From Rotaria sp. Silwood1 (lineage: Eukaryota; Rotifera; Eurotatoria; Philodinida; Philodinidae), in the NCBI GenBank assembly GCA_905250075.1, contig CAJNOP010000016.1:1025661-1089660 (forward strand): a DNA stretch of 64,000 nt, written 5' to 3'. The notes beneath the pieces were generated by a model. That model worked only from the letters and a program-made list of their open reading frames with translations. It was not told the origin of the DNA and did no database searches. The translations under genes were made by a program, and so were the position numbers. Shown here piece after piece: positions 40,019-51,344 of this stretch. Every line of letters begins with the position of its first letter. The stretch's first letter is position 1.

Positions 40019-41143
40019 ATGTCCAATTCTACAGCAGTATTTGTTCCAGCACTCGTTGTCATTCAACGAAAAATGAGTTTGATTTCGATGCCGATATTTC
40101 TCATTTTCGGAACTGCTGGAAATGTTTTCAATTGCCTAGTATTTCTGCAAAAGACACTACGTTCCAATAGTTGCAGCATGTATTTTGTTGCTGCGTCTGT
40201 TGCATACCTTCTGTTTCTTGATTTTGGGATAGGCACAAGTTTGTATTCTGTCTACTACAAGGATCTAACGACATACATTATACCATACTGTAAGTTTCGT
40301 ACATATTTTCTGTCATCATCTTTGTGTATGGCTCGATTTATTCTTGCATTTGCCTTTGTCGATCGTTATGCAATGTGTCCACAAAATGTATGCATTCGAA
40401 ATTTTACCCAACTACGCACTGCCGCTTATGTCATCGCAATCATTGTTGACTAATGGATTCTTATATCGATTCATGTTCTTGTTTTCTATATAATCAACAA
40501 TGGTAGATGCACTGTTCATGAGGTATATCTGTACTTTAGTGCTGGCTATTCTGTACTTGTTAGAGCAGTGTTGCCATCTGTCATAATGATTGTATTCAGC
40601 ATACTTGCTGTCAAAAATCTGCGACAAATACAAAAGCATACTCGACAGACTACTATGAACACAGAAAATGTTAATATTAGTCGTTCTCTAGCCGCTAGAC
40701 AGATGGGTGTTCGAATCACACATCACGATTATCAGTTGTTGAAAATGCTTTTAGTGGATGTTGTTATCTATTGCTTATCGAATATACCACCACTAATCAG
40801 TAATATATACAGTTCAATAACATTCAAATGGAATAAGACTCTACAACAGATTCAATTAAACAACTTTTTGACTGATTTGGTTTCTCCATTTTTTATATAT
40901 TTTAGTACATCGGCATCCCTCTACACTAATCTCATGATATCGAAAACTTTTCGACATGAACTCAGATCACGTCTTCTGCAACGTATTCTATCGACACGAA
41001 GATTCCTTACGACAGTCTACACAGATGGAAGTGTGAACATAAGCGTGCGACCAATAAAAAACATTGTCGAAACTAATATTGGATTATCAGTAGCTCAAAG
41101 TGAGTGGAATCCTGCTGCGAACTATAATAGACAGAAAATCTAG
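40019..41143 (+). pseudogene. Rhodopsin-like GPCR broken by one in-frame stop
   Basis: The frame runs from MSNSTAVFVPALVV through seven hydrophobic segments to a stop at 41141-41143. Visible parts: TM1 with GTAGNVFNCLVF, TM2, TM3 ending FAFVDRYAM (a D-R-Y motif), TM5 (LPSVIMIVFSILAV), TM6 (LLVDVVIYCLSNIPP) and TM7. A single TAA at 40451-40453 lies inside TM4 (AYVIAIIVD, stop, WILISIHVLVF) and the frame continues unchanged after it. Either the gene is recently inactivated, or the stop is a sequencing error or is read through. From family knowledge, it resembles the large intronless peptide-receptor-like GPCR sets of rotifers. Confidence 0.75.
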
Positions 41144-42318
41144 ACCCTAATTATCAGTTCTATATATTCTTATCCATATATTTATCTTCTAAATGTTGTC
41201 GTGTTTAAAAAAACAATTAATCAATCGAGCACCGTCTTATTGTCAAAAACAGTGATTGTGTTCAAAAATATTGCTCTTTTATTCTACTCATGATAAATTT
41301 CTGAATGTCTGCCATTTGTAAGATCAAAGAACAGTTGAATTTAACTTATTTTATTTGATATTGTTTGATTGAAAGAAATCGAAGCTTTTATATTTAATAC
41401 ACTTTGTACTTCCATCAGAAAGGTACTAATGTTACATTGACCTTTTTTAGACTCTGAAACTGTATCGCATTGAAAAGTTGATCGAATTGATGATTCTGAT
41501 AAAAAAGAAAGTATTAGTCCTTTATTTGCCTTGAAATAGTTCAGACACATAGTGTGAAGTATATTTAATCAACTTTTTATTTGTGAATAGTTTTTCTAAC
41601 CTATGAAGATCAGACATAAAATTGAACTACATATGTTTATAGCTCCAAGGTCGCAGTATTAAGAAGCATTTAATTTAAATTATTTTCTTTTCTTACTAGA
41701 ATAATGGCATAGATCAAGTGTTTGTATACGCAGTAATCTGCCAATGAACCTCGGCTTTTACTAAAAATCAATGAAGACTTTCGACAGCTAGTTTTCTTTT
41801 TCGTTTATTTTTGTTTTCGCATAATGTACATTGTGTATGCAGTGTTTTTTCAGTTAGTAAAATAGAATGTTCTAGAACTTAAAGTAAACTGAATAACAAG
41901 GAATGAAGCAAAATATATGATCGGCTTTAATCAAACAATTTGATTCTACTGCGCCAAGATTCATATTGAATCTCAACGCGCAATATATGAGAGGATCTCT
42001 CGTAATGATAAATCAGTTTTGGATTGAAACAATGCTCCTTCGATGAGTCAGTACAAGTGTTGGTTTGAGATTTTCTATAGATCATGGTTGATTACTGATT
42101 TGAACTATAAATATTGAAACTACAGTTAAAATATTGACAGCTCTAAAAAAACTACCGCTTACATTTATCTATAAAAGTGCTTCATTTCAATTGATATATT
42201 TCTACTTTTCTTGTGACCTGTCCTTCAATTAGATATTAGGAAGATGATCCATTTTGACCTCCATTTCAGTTTCATGTTCTTCACTCCTTTGATACTACTA
42301 CCTACTTATTGTATAATT

Positions 42319-42473
42319 CAAAGGGGGAGCGGCGGACTTTTGGACCTGAAGTTACTTTAAGCTACTTGTTCTTACTTTGGACTACTTGGGTGGTACTTTG
42401 AGCTACTTCAAGTAGTCTACTTTGACGTACTTTGGCGTACTTTTCTACTTCAAGTCCGCCGTTTCCCCCTTGG
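42319..42473. mobile_element. MITE-like element, about 155 bp
   Basis: The left end AAGGGGGAGCGGCGGACTT is the near reverse complement of the right end AAGTCCGCCGTTTCCCCCTT. The centre is built of repeated TACTT/CTACTT and ACTTTG units. Flanking ATAATT occurs on both sides close to the ends and may be a partial target duplication. No coding capacity. GC-rich ends stand out from the AT-rich surroundings. Confidence 0.6.
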
Positions 42474-44820
42474 AATAATTGGTAACAGTATCCGTTCCTT
42501 CATATCTTTTCATTCTCCTTATTTTCTTTCTTCTTCTACATGCAAACACCTCTGTTACCTCGAACCAAAAAAGTGAAATAAAGTGAAAAGACAACCTGTT
42601 TGTGTTTGACATATTTAAGCAATTTTGATGACGAGATACAAGACGATGAGTACAAAGAGTTTACCATCAAAAGCAATACTTTGTTTTTGTTTGACACTTA
42701 ATTAACGCTATGCCGATTTTGACGTTGTTTGTTGTTTTGAAGAAATGAGAATGTCAATTAGATTTTCATGTTATTTTCATCTCTTAATGACTCTTTAATT
42801 TTGACCGTTGAAGATTACAGCCGATGTCATTTTATCTTCCCTGTAGCGTTTTCTATCAACTAGAATCCATTTCATCAAATATGGAAATAATAGCACAGAT
42901 CGTTAATGTGGACGAATGGTAATAATAATTGCTATGGTTATCTTCTTGCTGATTTTTCTCATAAAGGATGGCAAATCAAATTCTCTGAAAAAGGCAAGCT
43001 ACATATGAGCTGCAATCTTCAGCGATTAAAACTAAACATTCATTCATGTAAATGCTTCGAGATTTGGCAGCCTTGTTTAGAAAATGCTCCAAATCGGTTA
43101 CGAATTGTTTCATTTTGAGGCTACTGTTCGGAGGAGACAATGAAGCATTGCTTTTATATCAAGAACAAACTAAAAATTGAAAATTTTGTTTCCTAGAAAT
43201 ATCATCAGATTTTTCTAGTAAAGACTATCGAATGTATCGATGTTCAAAGAGATTTTTAATACTTCACACGTGGATAAATATTTCTACAATTTTCATCGAA
43301 AACGAATGAACTGTTCAAGTTACACTAATGATTTATCTTTCCACTTTGTGGCCACGAATACAATATTCAATATTGTTTCTAGTTTTTTTTAATTCTTCTA
43401 ACTTTTAACGAAGTATCATGTTCAGAATTTCGGACAAAACACCTAGTTCTATAATATTGAATACAGCAGGCCTTAGCAAAGTATATCAACGATTCTTTGT
43501 GAACGTTCAATCAAGCTGGTGCATGCTCATCATTAAAAAATCATTCACTGTCTGTACGTAATTTTCGAAACTTCATCGTAGCTTATGCTCTGAAACTTCT
43601 GCTATGAAGATCTGTATTCAGAGTCGTAATTAAGGATCATCGAAAGTAGTAGCGAATTTGTTATCTTATTTGCAATATATTGCATGGCGTTTCAATAATG
43701 ACATAATCTTTTAACAAAAATTGATAATTTTAAAGTTTTCTTATTGTAAGTCATTATTTAACGTACCTGAAAGACTTCTCAATTCGTGTAAAATTACCCC
43801 AGTCAATAGCAGGATAAAATGAGCTAATAAATTCGATTTGTATGCTAGAATTCATATTTTTAGTTTTTTTTTTATATATCTAGATATTGTAACAGTTGCA
43901 TAAAGGAACATTTGGCCAAACATGAACTCGAATAAATGGATGCGGTAAAGCATATGTGCATTTCTCTTGGTCAATCTGTCTTTCATAATTTTTAGATATT
44001 GTAATATAAATAATTAATGTAACAGATGCCGTTTTCCAAATGAATCACTTCGTGAAATCATCTTACCAAACTTACTGATTGTTAAAATGATGTTATTTTT
44101 TTATTTTAATTTATTCTTACTCGTCATCCGAAAATTTTCATTGAATTTCAATAGTATAACTGATTTGTATATTGTTTATTTCACACGCAATGCTTCTTAT
44201 GGATCTAACACAGGAAACTGTCGTCACGCCATAATCGAGTTACATGTTGATTTGCGGTTTCGGATCAGACTAAAAATATTTTTATTTATTGCTGAAGACA
44301 TATAATCCTTTCATATTTATTAAATCAAAGACATATATATTTCTATAAGCGAAAAGAATAATGTTTAACAGTGAGTGAAGATTGAAATATGATGATCTAA
44401 ACTCATATCTCATTGTTAAACTAAATGATGGTATGACGACAGTTTTCTGTCTTATGTTCATAAGAATCATTGTGCTTGGAATAATCGATAAACACAAATT
44501 AGTTACATGATTCAACTTTAATAAAAACTTTCAAATAGTAAGGAACAAATTAAAATAAAATATAACATCATTTTAAAATTTTCTCTGAAATAAACAGCAT
44601 TTCCTTGATTATTTTACATCAATCACGAGTTTTTACACATTTTGTCATTTATAATATCGCCATAAATATCAAAAATTCCATGTTGATGATTGCTTTATCA
44701 AACAGTATCAGATAATGTATAAATGATTCATTTTTAGAACATGTACGCCGTTTTTCTCGACTAGTGACACTTGATTTTAAAGAATGACGGCAAAAACTGC
44801 ATGTATGACCACAGTTTAAG

Positions 44821-45141
44821 ATAGTTTGCCCATGATTATCTAATTTTGAAGAAAAACTCTGCAACTGAGATCTTTTGCAACGATTAAATGAAATTCGACA
44901 TTCAAAGACGAAAACTATGATATGTGATTAAGAATGTCTCTTTTCTTGTAGTGTTTCATGTAACGAAACAATTTCAATTCATTTTTATAGTTGACTCCAT
45001 TTTTCTCTTGTTTATATTTGGAGTTTTCATTCATTGAAATTAATACATAAACAAGCCTCTACTAAAATGTCGATCTTGAGTCATCCTAGATATTGAGTGT
45101 AACTGGCAGAAAAGAAGCCATAGAACATTTACATGAAGAAA
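44821..45141. repeat. Left arm of long inverted repeat around a GPCR gene
   Basis: About 320 bp matching, in inverse orientation, 47022-47342. The best-conserved block (ACAATTTCAATTCATTTTTA and ATAGTTGACTCCATTTTTCT) is identical in both arms; other parts carry substitutions and small indels. The minus strand of the outer end encodes the LQSFSSKLDNHGQTI trace, whose counterpart in the right arm reads LQSFSLKLDHH, then a stop. Confidence 0.75.
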
Positions 45142-45773
45142 CCATTTAGATTCAATCGGATTGCTTCTTCAAGAAATCGTCCCTAGTGCTTTACTTATTA
45201 AAGTTTTACTAAGAGGTAAATATTTAATTTTAATCAAATACATGTTGGAATAATGAAATAATGTGTGATAAAGATAGCATTGACCTGCTGAAACAACACA
45301 GTTATCGAATTATTAGTGGAAGTGAAATCATAGCAAATAAAATATATGAGAAAGTTGACGGTTGGTAAAGGAAATCATTTTTATATTCTTGATATTGATT
45401 GTCATTGGTACGATGTAGACAATAAATTTCTCGAATGATTTGTTTGTTCAAGATATCATCTCAACTTGGTTCGTGCATCAGTGAAACATTGATTACAAAG
45501 AATGCATTTTATTTGAAGGAGCTTCTTTTTTACACTTGCTTTTCTCATTTCTCTGAGTTGCCGAATCCTTATGATTTAGTGTTAATCATGACATAGTAGA
45601 AAACAAAAAAAAATGAAAACATGTTAGTATGCCTTCTGTGATAAAATGACACAGAAAAAAAAGTGTATTCATTGAGAAACCAATTTTGACAGTAAAAATC
45701 TATTCATACTGATTCATTGCGATGTAAATACAAGCAAATTTTTTTAATATATAAATCTTGAACTGTTACAACG

Positions 45774-46715
45774 ATGAATGCGAGTGGTATGACCGAAATA
45801 TTTCACAACGAAAAATTCATATTTTATCGTGTTAAATTTGCAATCATACTGACATTAGAAATACCAGCGATTATACTCTCCCTAATTATTTTTATTTTCT
45901 TTGCGACTCATCAATCTATTCTCAAAGCTCTACAGAACCAGGTTCTACTGATTCTACTCATAGTTAATTTTCTTCAAATAATAGTTGACCTACCACTATT
46001 TCTTCACTTTTATCTTATGAATCGTGTAAGTCCAGCAACATCGATCTACTGTACATGGTGGACTTTTATCGATTATACACTTTGTTCTACAGGTGAATTT
46101 CTTATGGCTACGATTTCTATTCAACGACATATGCTAATATTTCATGGACAGCTTCTACGAATGCCTATGAGACGCATACTTTTAAATCATGTACCACTTA
46201 TTTTGTGTCTAATTTATCCGTCAATATTTTATTTGTTTAGCATCATTTTGTATCCATGTGATACTACACAATGGAATTTCAATGAAAAACTCTGTGGACT
46301 CGCCAACTGTTATCTTCTTTTCAATCCAATTCTAAGTACATTTGACTGGGTCTTTAACAATGGAGTGCCCATAATAGTGACTGTTTTTGCTAATCTAGCA
46401 CTTGCTATACGAATCATCTTACAAAAGCGGCGTTTTCATCGATCATTCACATGGCATCATCAGAAACGAATGGCTACACAATTATTTTTGGTTTCAACGC
46501 TGTATATAATTGCTTGGATACCCTGTGTAATTGTTGCCCTTGTACATTTACTAGGCTATCGCGACTTTCTTGCTGATATTCAAAATGATTATTTACTTGA
46601 TTTAAACTACTTGGTATGCTTTTTCCTTCCGTATGTTTGCCTAAGTCAACATCCAAAATTAGCTCAATGGACAGTTAAGTCGCACTGGCGCCAGACAACT
46701 GCTGTACCCACTTGA
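45774..46715 (+). CDS. Rhodopsin-like G protein-coupled receptor
   Basis: Predicted plasma-membrane receptor of unknown ligand. 313 residues from ATG (MNASGMTEIFHNEKFIFYRV) to stop, single exon. The short N-terminus has an N-glycosylation-like NAS at residue 2. Seven hydrophobic segments: TM1 ILTLEIPAIILSLIIFIFFA, TM2, TM3 after a Cys (YCTWWTFIDY) ending SIQRHMLIF in place of D-R-Y, TM4, extracellular loop 2 with Cys (KLCGLANC), TM5, TM6 (LYIIAWIPCVIVALV, with the family W-x-P) and TM7 (LDLNYLVCFFLPYVCL). The receptor is shorter than most and lacks canonical DRY and NPxxY. It stands alone inside a large inverted repeat. It is only distantly similar to the broken receptor at 40019. Confidence 0.8.
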   Translation: MNASGMTEIFHNEKFIFYRVKFAIILTLEIPAIILSLIIFIFFATHQSILKALQNQVLLILLIVNFLQIIVDLPLFLHFYLMNRVSPATSIYCTWWTFIDYTLCSTGEFLMATISIQRHMLIFHGQLLRMPMRRILLNHVPLILCLIYPSIFYLFSIILYPCDTTQWNFNEKLCGLANCYLLFNPILSTFDWVFNNGVPIIVTVFANLALAIRIILQKRRFHRSFTWHHQKRMATQLFLVSTLYIIAWIPCVIVALVHLLGYRDFLADIQNDYLLDLNYLVCFFLPYVCLSQHPKLAQWTVKSHWRQTTAVPT

Positions 46716-48128
46716 GCATTATGATCAATTCATTTTCGAACAAGAGAATGATGGATTCAATCCAATACTATTAGAGTGCCCGTTTTCCAACTGTATTACC
46801 AAAATATTTTCAATAATTCGAATGAACGTTTTCATTAAGACGATTGCTAATGATAAAAGTGTTTTATCCAAAGCTAGCAAATACCGTGTACATTATTTCA
46901 AGTTACTTTAGTATGCCTGAGACAGTGGTTTTTTTCACGATTTCTGCCTTGTTCAAACATACTTACCAATATATCTCGATTCAGCATCAAGCTTTGTTCT
47001 ATCTGATTATTATCATTAAATATCTTCGTGTAAATGTTCTATCTTGTCTTTTCTGTCAGTCACATTCGATGTCTAGAATGCTTTAAGATTGACATTTTGG
47101 CAAAGAGGCTTTTTTTTATGTATAAATTTCAATGAATGAAAAATTCAAATATAAACAAGAGAAAAATGGAGTCAACTATAAAAATGAATTGAAATTGTTT
47201 CGTTACATGAAATATTACGCGAAAAGTAACATTCTTAATAATATATCATAATTTTCGACTTTGAATGTCGAATTTCATATGATGTTTGCGAAAGCTCTCA
47301 GTTACAGAGTTTTTCTTTAAAATTAGATCACCATTGACAAACACTCTTGGTCAGTCATCTCTTGTTTGAATATCATTTTACTCAGTGAAACTATATATGA
47401 ATATAACTTCACTCCATCATTTCCAAAGAAGACTCATAGTTTAAAAACCATGGAAGAAATGTAGAGAAACCACTTTGGTACAAACAACCTCTCAAAGTAT
47501 TTTGGACATATTTTTATTATGTCATCATTCATGGGTGTTTTTCACCTACTTATCTCGATGACATGAGACTAGTAAATGATGCGATTGATATCTTCGAACA
47601 TTTAGTGAGAAAGACTCCCCTATTTTGTCTGTATTGAATATGAGTTCAACATGAATATATGTAAGTGTTTGGTTTTCTTTGATAAAAATTCAATCATTGT
47701 TTCATAGAATTGTAGAAGAAAAGACAAATACAAATTCAATCTGAAGCGTCGTGGAAAGCAAGCAACAGTAATTGGTATTATTCTTCTTAACTATTACGAC
47801 TGCATCAAATGAAAAGTTTGTTGATCATACTGTCCCAATTAGTATGTCACAGTCTCCACAATCATTAATTACAAGCGATTTTGGAATATAGTTTTTGATA
47901 CAATCATCAGTTGTGATAATTAGTTCAAGCCCTAACATAAATTTACAAATATGTCTGCCTCATGTACAATAGATGTCGCAGAAGCTTGAATGTGTATGAT
48001 GAGTCAACCAACGCTCAGTCAATTATAATCATCTATACTCTTAAGAATTTATTTTGCGATGATAACGTTCGAATATCAACATTTATTATCATGCGCAACT
48101 ACACGAACGAAAATGTTAGATAAATCAT
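46716..48128. other. Intergenic, holds right arm of inverted repeat
   Basis: Besides the repeat arm at 47022-47342, no gene or RNA is recognised. Confidence 0.45.
47022..47342. repeat. Right arm of long inverted repeat around a GPCR gene
   Basis: Reverse-complement copy of 44821-45141 (for example AGAAAAATGGAGTCAACTAT at 47160 onward). The two arms enclose 1.9 kb including the GPCR. No target-site duplication was found at the outer ends. Confidence 0.75.
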
Positions 48129-51100
48129 CTATTGAGCCCATTTTGGTGTAGCCCGACCCAAATAAGCATCGGGATCAACTCCATCTCCCTTGAGTCCATT
48201 GCGACCTCTTTTAAAGCTTGCCACTTGATTCTTTGCACCTGTTGATGCTTGCACATCTCCAATAGCAATTGCATGAATATGTTTGCTATCCTGGAAGCTA
48301 TCTGCTACACGACCACGTGACCAAGCAGCAAAACCTGCTTTTCGTAATGCTACTATCATTGTATCGACTGTTTTCTTATCATTGTTCACAACAGATGTTC
48401 GAATATCTATAGCACCGCCACCATCATGTGTACCGGCACTAGCAGTTACACTGGATGAATAGGAACCTTGACTAAATGAAAATTGAAAACCTGATTTGCC
48501 CATTTGTGCCATGTAGATTTCAGCACGTTGGATCATTTCAATTGTACGTTGATTGAGTGTGACACCACGCCATGTCTTGCGTGTATAATCAGCAGCAGGA
48601 GCTTTTTGATCGAACCCATTCGAAGTCGCTGTAGCACAATTAATATACTCTGATGATGCCAGGGTTGCCAAATCCAAATTTTAGAAATCAGGAGCTTTTT
48701 TTTAAAATCAGAAGTTGAACAGTAGATTTTTTCTAGAAAATCAGGAGAAACATTAGGAGGTTTTTCCGAAGAATCAGGAGAGAATCAGAAGACTTTTCCA
48801 AAAAATTAGGAGAAAAATCAGAAGATTTTTTGAAATCAGGTTAAACAGAAAAGTACTAGACAGTTTTCTCTTGTAGAGGCAATATTGTCACTGCTAATTT
48901 ACAAAGTCTTGTGACTTTTCTCTATCAAATGAGTAGCGAAATAATTATCTCGCAAGTGAAATAAAGAAAAGAGATGGTTAATCATGAATATGTCTCGATA
49001 TCTCAAATTGAAAATCTTGAAACAAAAGATCTCGAATAAATCTATGTCTGTATACCTGTCTACTTTGTTCATAATATAATCTCGGGTCTGTCGTTTCGAT
49101 CGCCGAAACAGACAACAACGGGTCGAAAAGACGCTGAAAAACTACGGAACTGAGCGGTTTCATAATGTTTCGGCGTCTTTCTTACGCCGGATATGTTGTA
49201 TTCGGCAATATCTGATTCTTCAAAATTGCTGGATTGATTACAGATCCTGTGATATGCGGATAGATTACCTTATGCGATTGAATTACTGTCAAAATGAAGT
49301 AACTCCTCTCTTCCCAATCATATTTTGGATAATCGTATGTCTCCAAATTGTACACGAAGAAATATAATCGTATAGAAAGAAATACAGAGTAAAGCGAAAA
49401 CTGTTGACGAGCTTTGTTTGTCCATAAACGATCGTATTTCTGCGCATACGATCACGAAGTTATACAACTGCAATACTGAGCCATTGTAAAACGCCGTCTC
49501 TCTCCGATTACGAGCGTGTTTGTTTGGCATAGGTTAATATTGACAACGGTTTGATGAGACTTGGAAGACATCGGATACGATGGAATGAGATAGGAACAAA
49601 TGGGGGGGAGGGGGAGGGGGCGGTAATCAAAAAGCAAGGATCGTACAGCCTACTCAATACGCGTATGTCGTTTTCTACAGAACACAAGAAAATGACCAGT
49701 TTTCGCTGGGAAAAATCAAGCGTTTTCGATAGCACGGGGGTCAAACGATTTCTCACAAATCCACTGTATGGGCGCCCTTGCAACCAATGAATTAGGTTAA
49801 TCTGGGAAACGAAAAAGTGAAACTGACTTGCGAAAAATGATCAACATCATTGAAGAATTCCTGAAAATTGAAAAGAACAAAAAAACTTCTTTTTCTCACA
49901 TGCGCAGCCATCCGAAAAAAGGAACAAAAAGCAAAAACGACATTTAATGAATTCTGATCGTTTCGATTTCTGTTCCCACTTAGTCAGACAGAATTATATT
50001 ATAGTCAGATACTACGCAAATAGAATACACTATTTTTCTGATGTTTTCCAGTTTTCTAATGCATACATAAGCTGTTGCACAATAGGCTCTATGAACAATT
50101 GGAAGTTTCGTTTCTTTTTTACTCCTTCAAGTCATATTCAACCTATATTGATGACTTGCGAGTTTTGTCGGATTTATAGTACTATTGTGTCAGTGGCTTT
50201 TAGTTTTCTTTGGACGAAAACTATATGCCTCTTTTCTCCTCTTTTTTATTAAAAATCCTTTTTTTCAAGAATGCTGAGCCACTTTTTTTTCCTTTTTTTT
50301 ACAAAGTGTTGGCGGGATGCTAGTGTGTTTTACCTGCTATTTTAGAATGGTCATCGAGGAACGCTCAATATTTATTCTTTCGAGATGTTCCTTTCGACGA
50401 TTCTGATATTCGAGATTTTTTCTTTCTGGAGTTTTTGAAATTTTTTCGAGATTTTGAGACATTTCTGTAATTATGTGTGCATTATTCTACTGGTATTTTC
50501 ACATTTGTTCATTTACCGATATAAAGAGAGTAGGCACAAATATTTTATAATGATATGACAAGAACCAAAAAGCAAAACAAATCGAATATGCCATAAAAAA
50601 AGGTTTACGATCCTGTCGGCATAACTTTTGGCAACATCCCTACATTTTTCTGCCGAGAAAACTTCGTGTTGACAATTCTTGGTTATCTAAGAAATAATTA
50701 TGAAACTCTGTAAAATCGGAATGACCGTTCATTCTAACTCTCAATTCTGCATCAACAAAATGATTTGTGGTTCGATTTCTATTATCATTTTATAAAAATT
50801 TCAGATGAATGAAAATTCACTCTAAACACACATTGAAGATAGGTACGGCAAAGAGATAACGGGGCTAATTTTTGTGCATTAGGCACATTTTCACTACCAA
50901 GAAGATAGCTAGGAGATTATCATCTCTACATTTAACAGTGCTCTTTCTCTTCTTCGCTTTTTTACCGATTCAAAATGTCGCTAAAACCGAAGCCATTAAA
51001 AATTTGAAAATCAGTAGAAATCAGGAGAAAATCCTCACAATCAGCTCCTGAATTCAGGAGAATTTTTATCAGGAGAAAAGTTTGAAAATCAGGAGACTCC

Positions 51101-51344
51101 TGGCCAAATCAGGAGGTTTGGCAACCCTGGATGATGCCCATTGATTAGTACCCACACGACAAAAACCATTCTTTTGTTCAAGACACGAAACTGTTGTACC
51201 TTGCAAAAAACTACCAACAATTGATGCAGTAGTCGATGCTGCACTGCGTATATTTAAACTTGGATTGGCTTTTATGATACAACTACTATATGTTGGTGCA
51301 AACAGGCCAATGCTCACAAACAGCACGATGAATGGTAGATGCAT
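48129..51344 (-). pseudogene. Secreted SH3b plus M15-like peptidase gene, interrupted by a hAT-type element
   Basis: Two parts of one intronless gene. The 5' part (51130-51344) gives a signal peptide (MHLPFIVLFVSIGLFAPTYS) and a bacterial-type SH3 domain (SLNIRSAASTTASIVGSFLQ, VSCLEQKNGFCRVGTNQW). The 3' part (48129-48659) gives WRGVTLNQRTIEMIQRAEIY and SQGSYSSSVTASAGTHDGGG, continuing AIDIR, then DSKHIHAIAIGD. The H-(x)n-G-A-x-D and H-x-H patterns fit the zinc ligands of peptidase family M15 (D-Ala-D-Ala carboxypeptidase type). Predicted role: extracellular cleavage of bacterial peptidoglycan. The frame on both sides agrees once the element and one copy of the 8 bp duplication are left out, so the interruption is the only visible lesion. 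The architecture is typical of bacterial proteins; horizontal origin is inferred. Confidence 0.8.
48660..51129. mobile_element. hAT-type non-autonomous DNA transposon, 2470 bp
   Basis: The left end CAGGGTTGCCAAATCC and the right end GGTTTGGCAACCCTG are inverted repeats starting CAGGG, as common in hAT elements. Flanks are the exact 8 bp duplication GATGATGC (48652-48659 and 51130-51137), the hAT target size. Subterminal regions on both sides are packed with copies of ATCAGGAG. The interior has several open frames, but none resembles a transposase, so it would depend on a helper in trans. It contains a G-run at about 49601-49622. Intact ends and a perfect duplication indicate recent insertion. 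Confidence 0.88.

Larger units (their letters stand above)
41144..45773. other. Intergenic, 4.6 kb, between two GPCR loci
   Basis: Contains the MITE-like element at 42319-42473 and the left arm of the inverted repeat that encloses the next GPCR. The open frame at 42906-43118 is unassigned. A minus-strand frame at 44649-44864 includes ILNCGHTCSFCRHSL, a weak RING-finger-like trace. Confidence 0.4.

Noticed and set aside
44649-44864. RING-finger-like frame with CGHTCSFC
   Set aside because: Residue spacing is off for a RING finger and the frame is short; kept only as a trace within the repeat arm.
49508-49790. Open frames inside the hAT-type element
   Set aside because: Checked for transposase motifs; they overlap each other on both strands and resemble nothing, so they are not called as genes.
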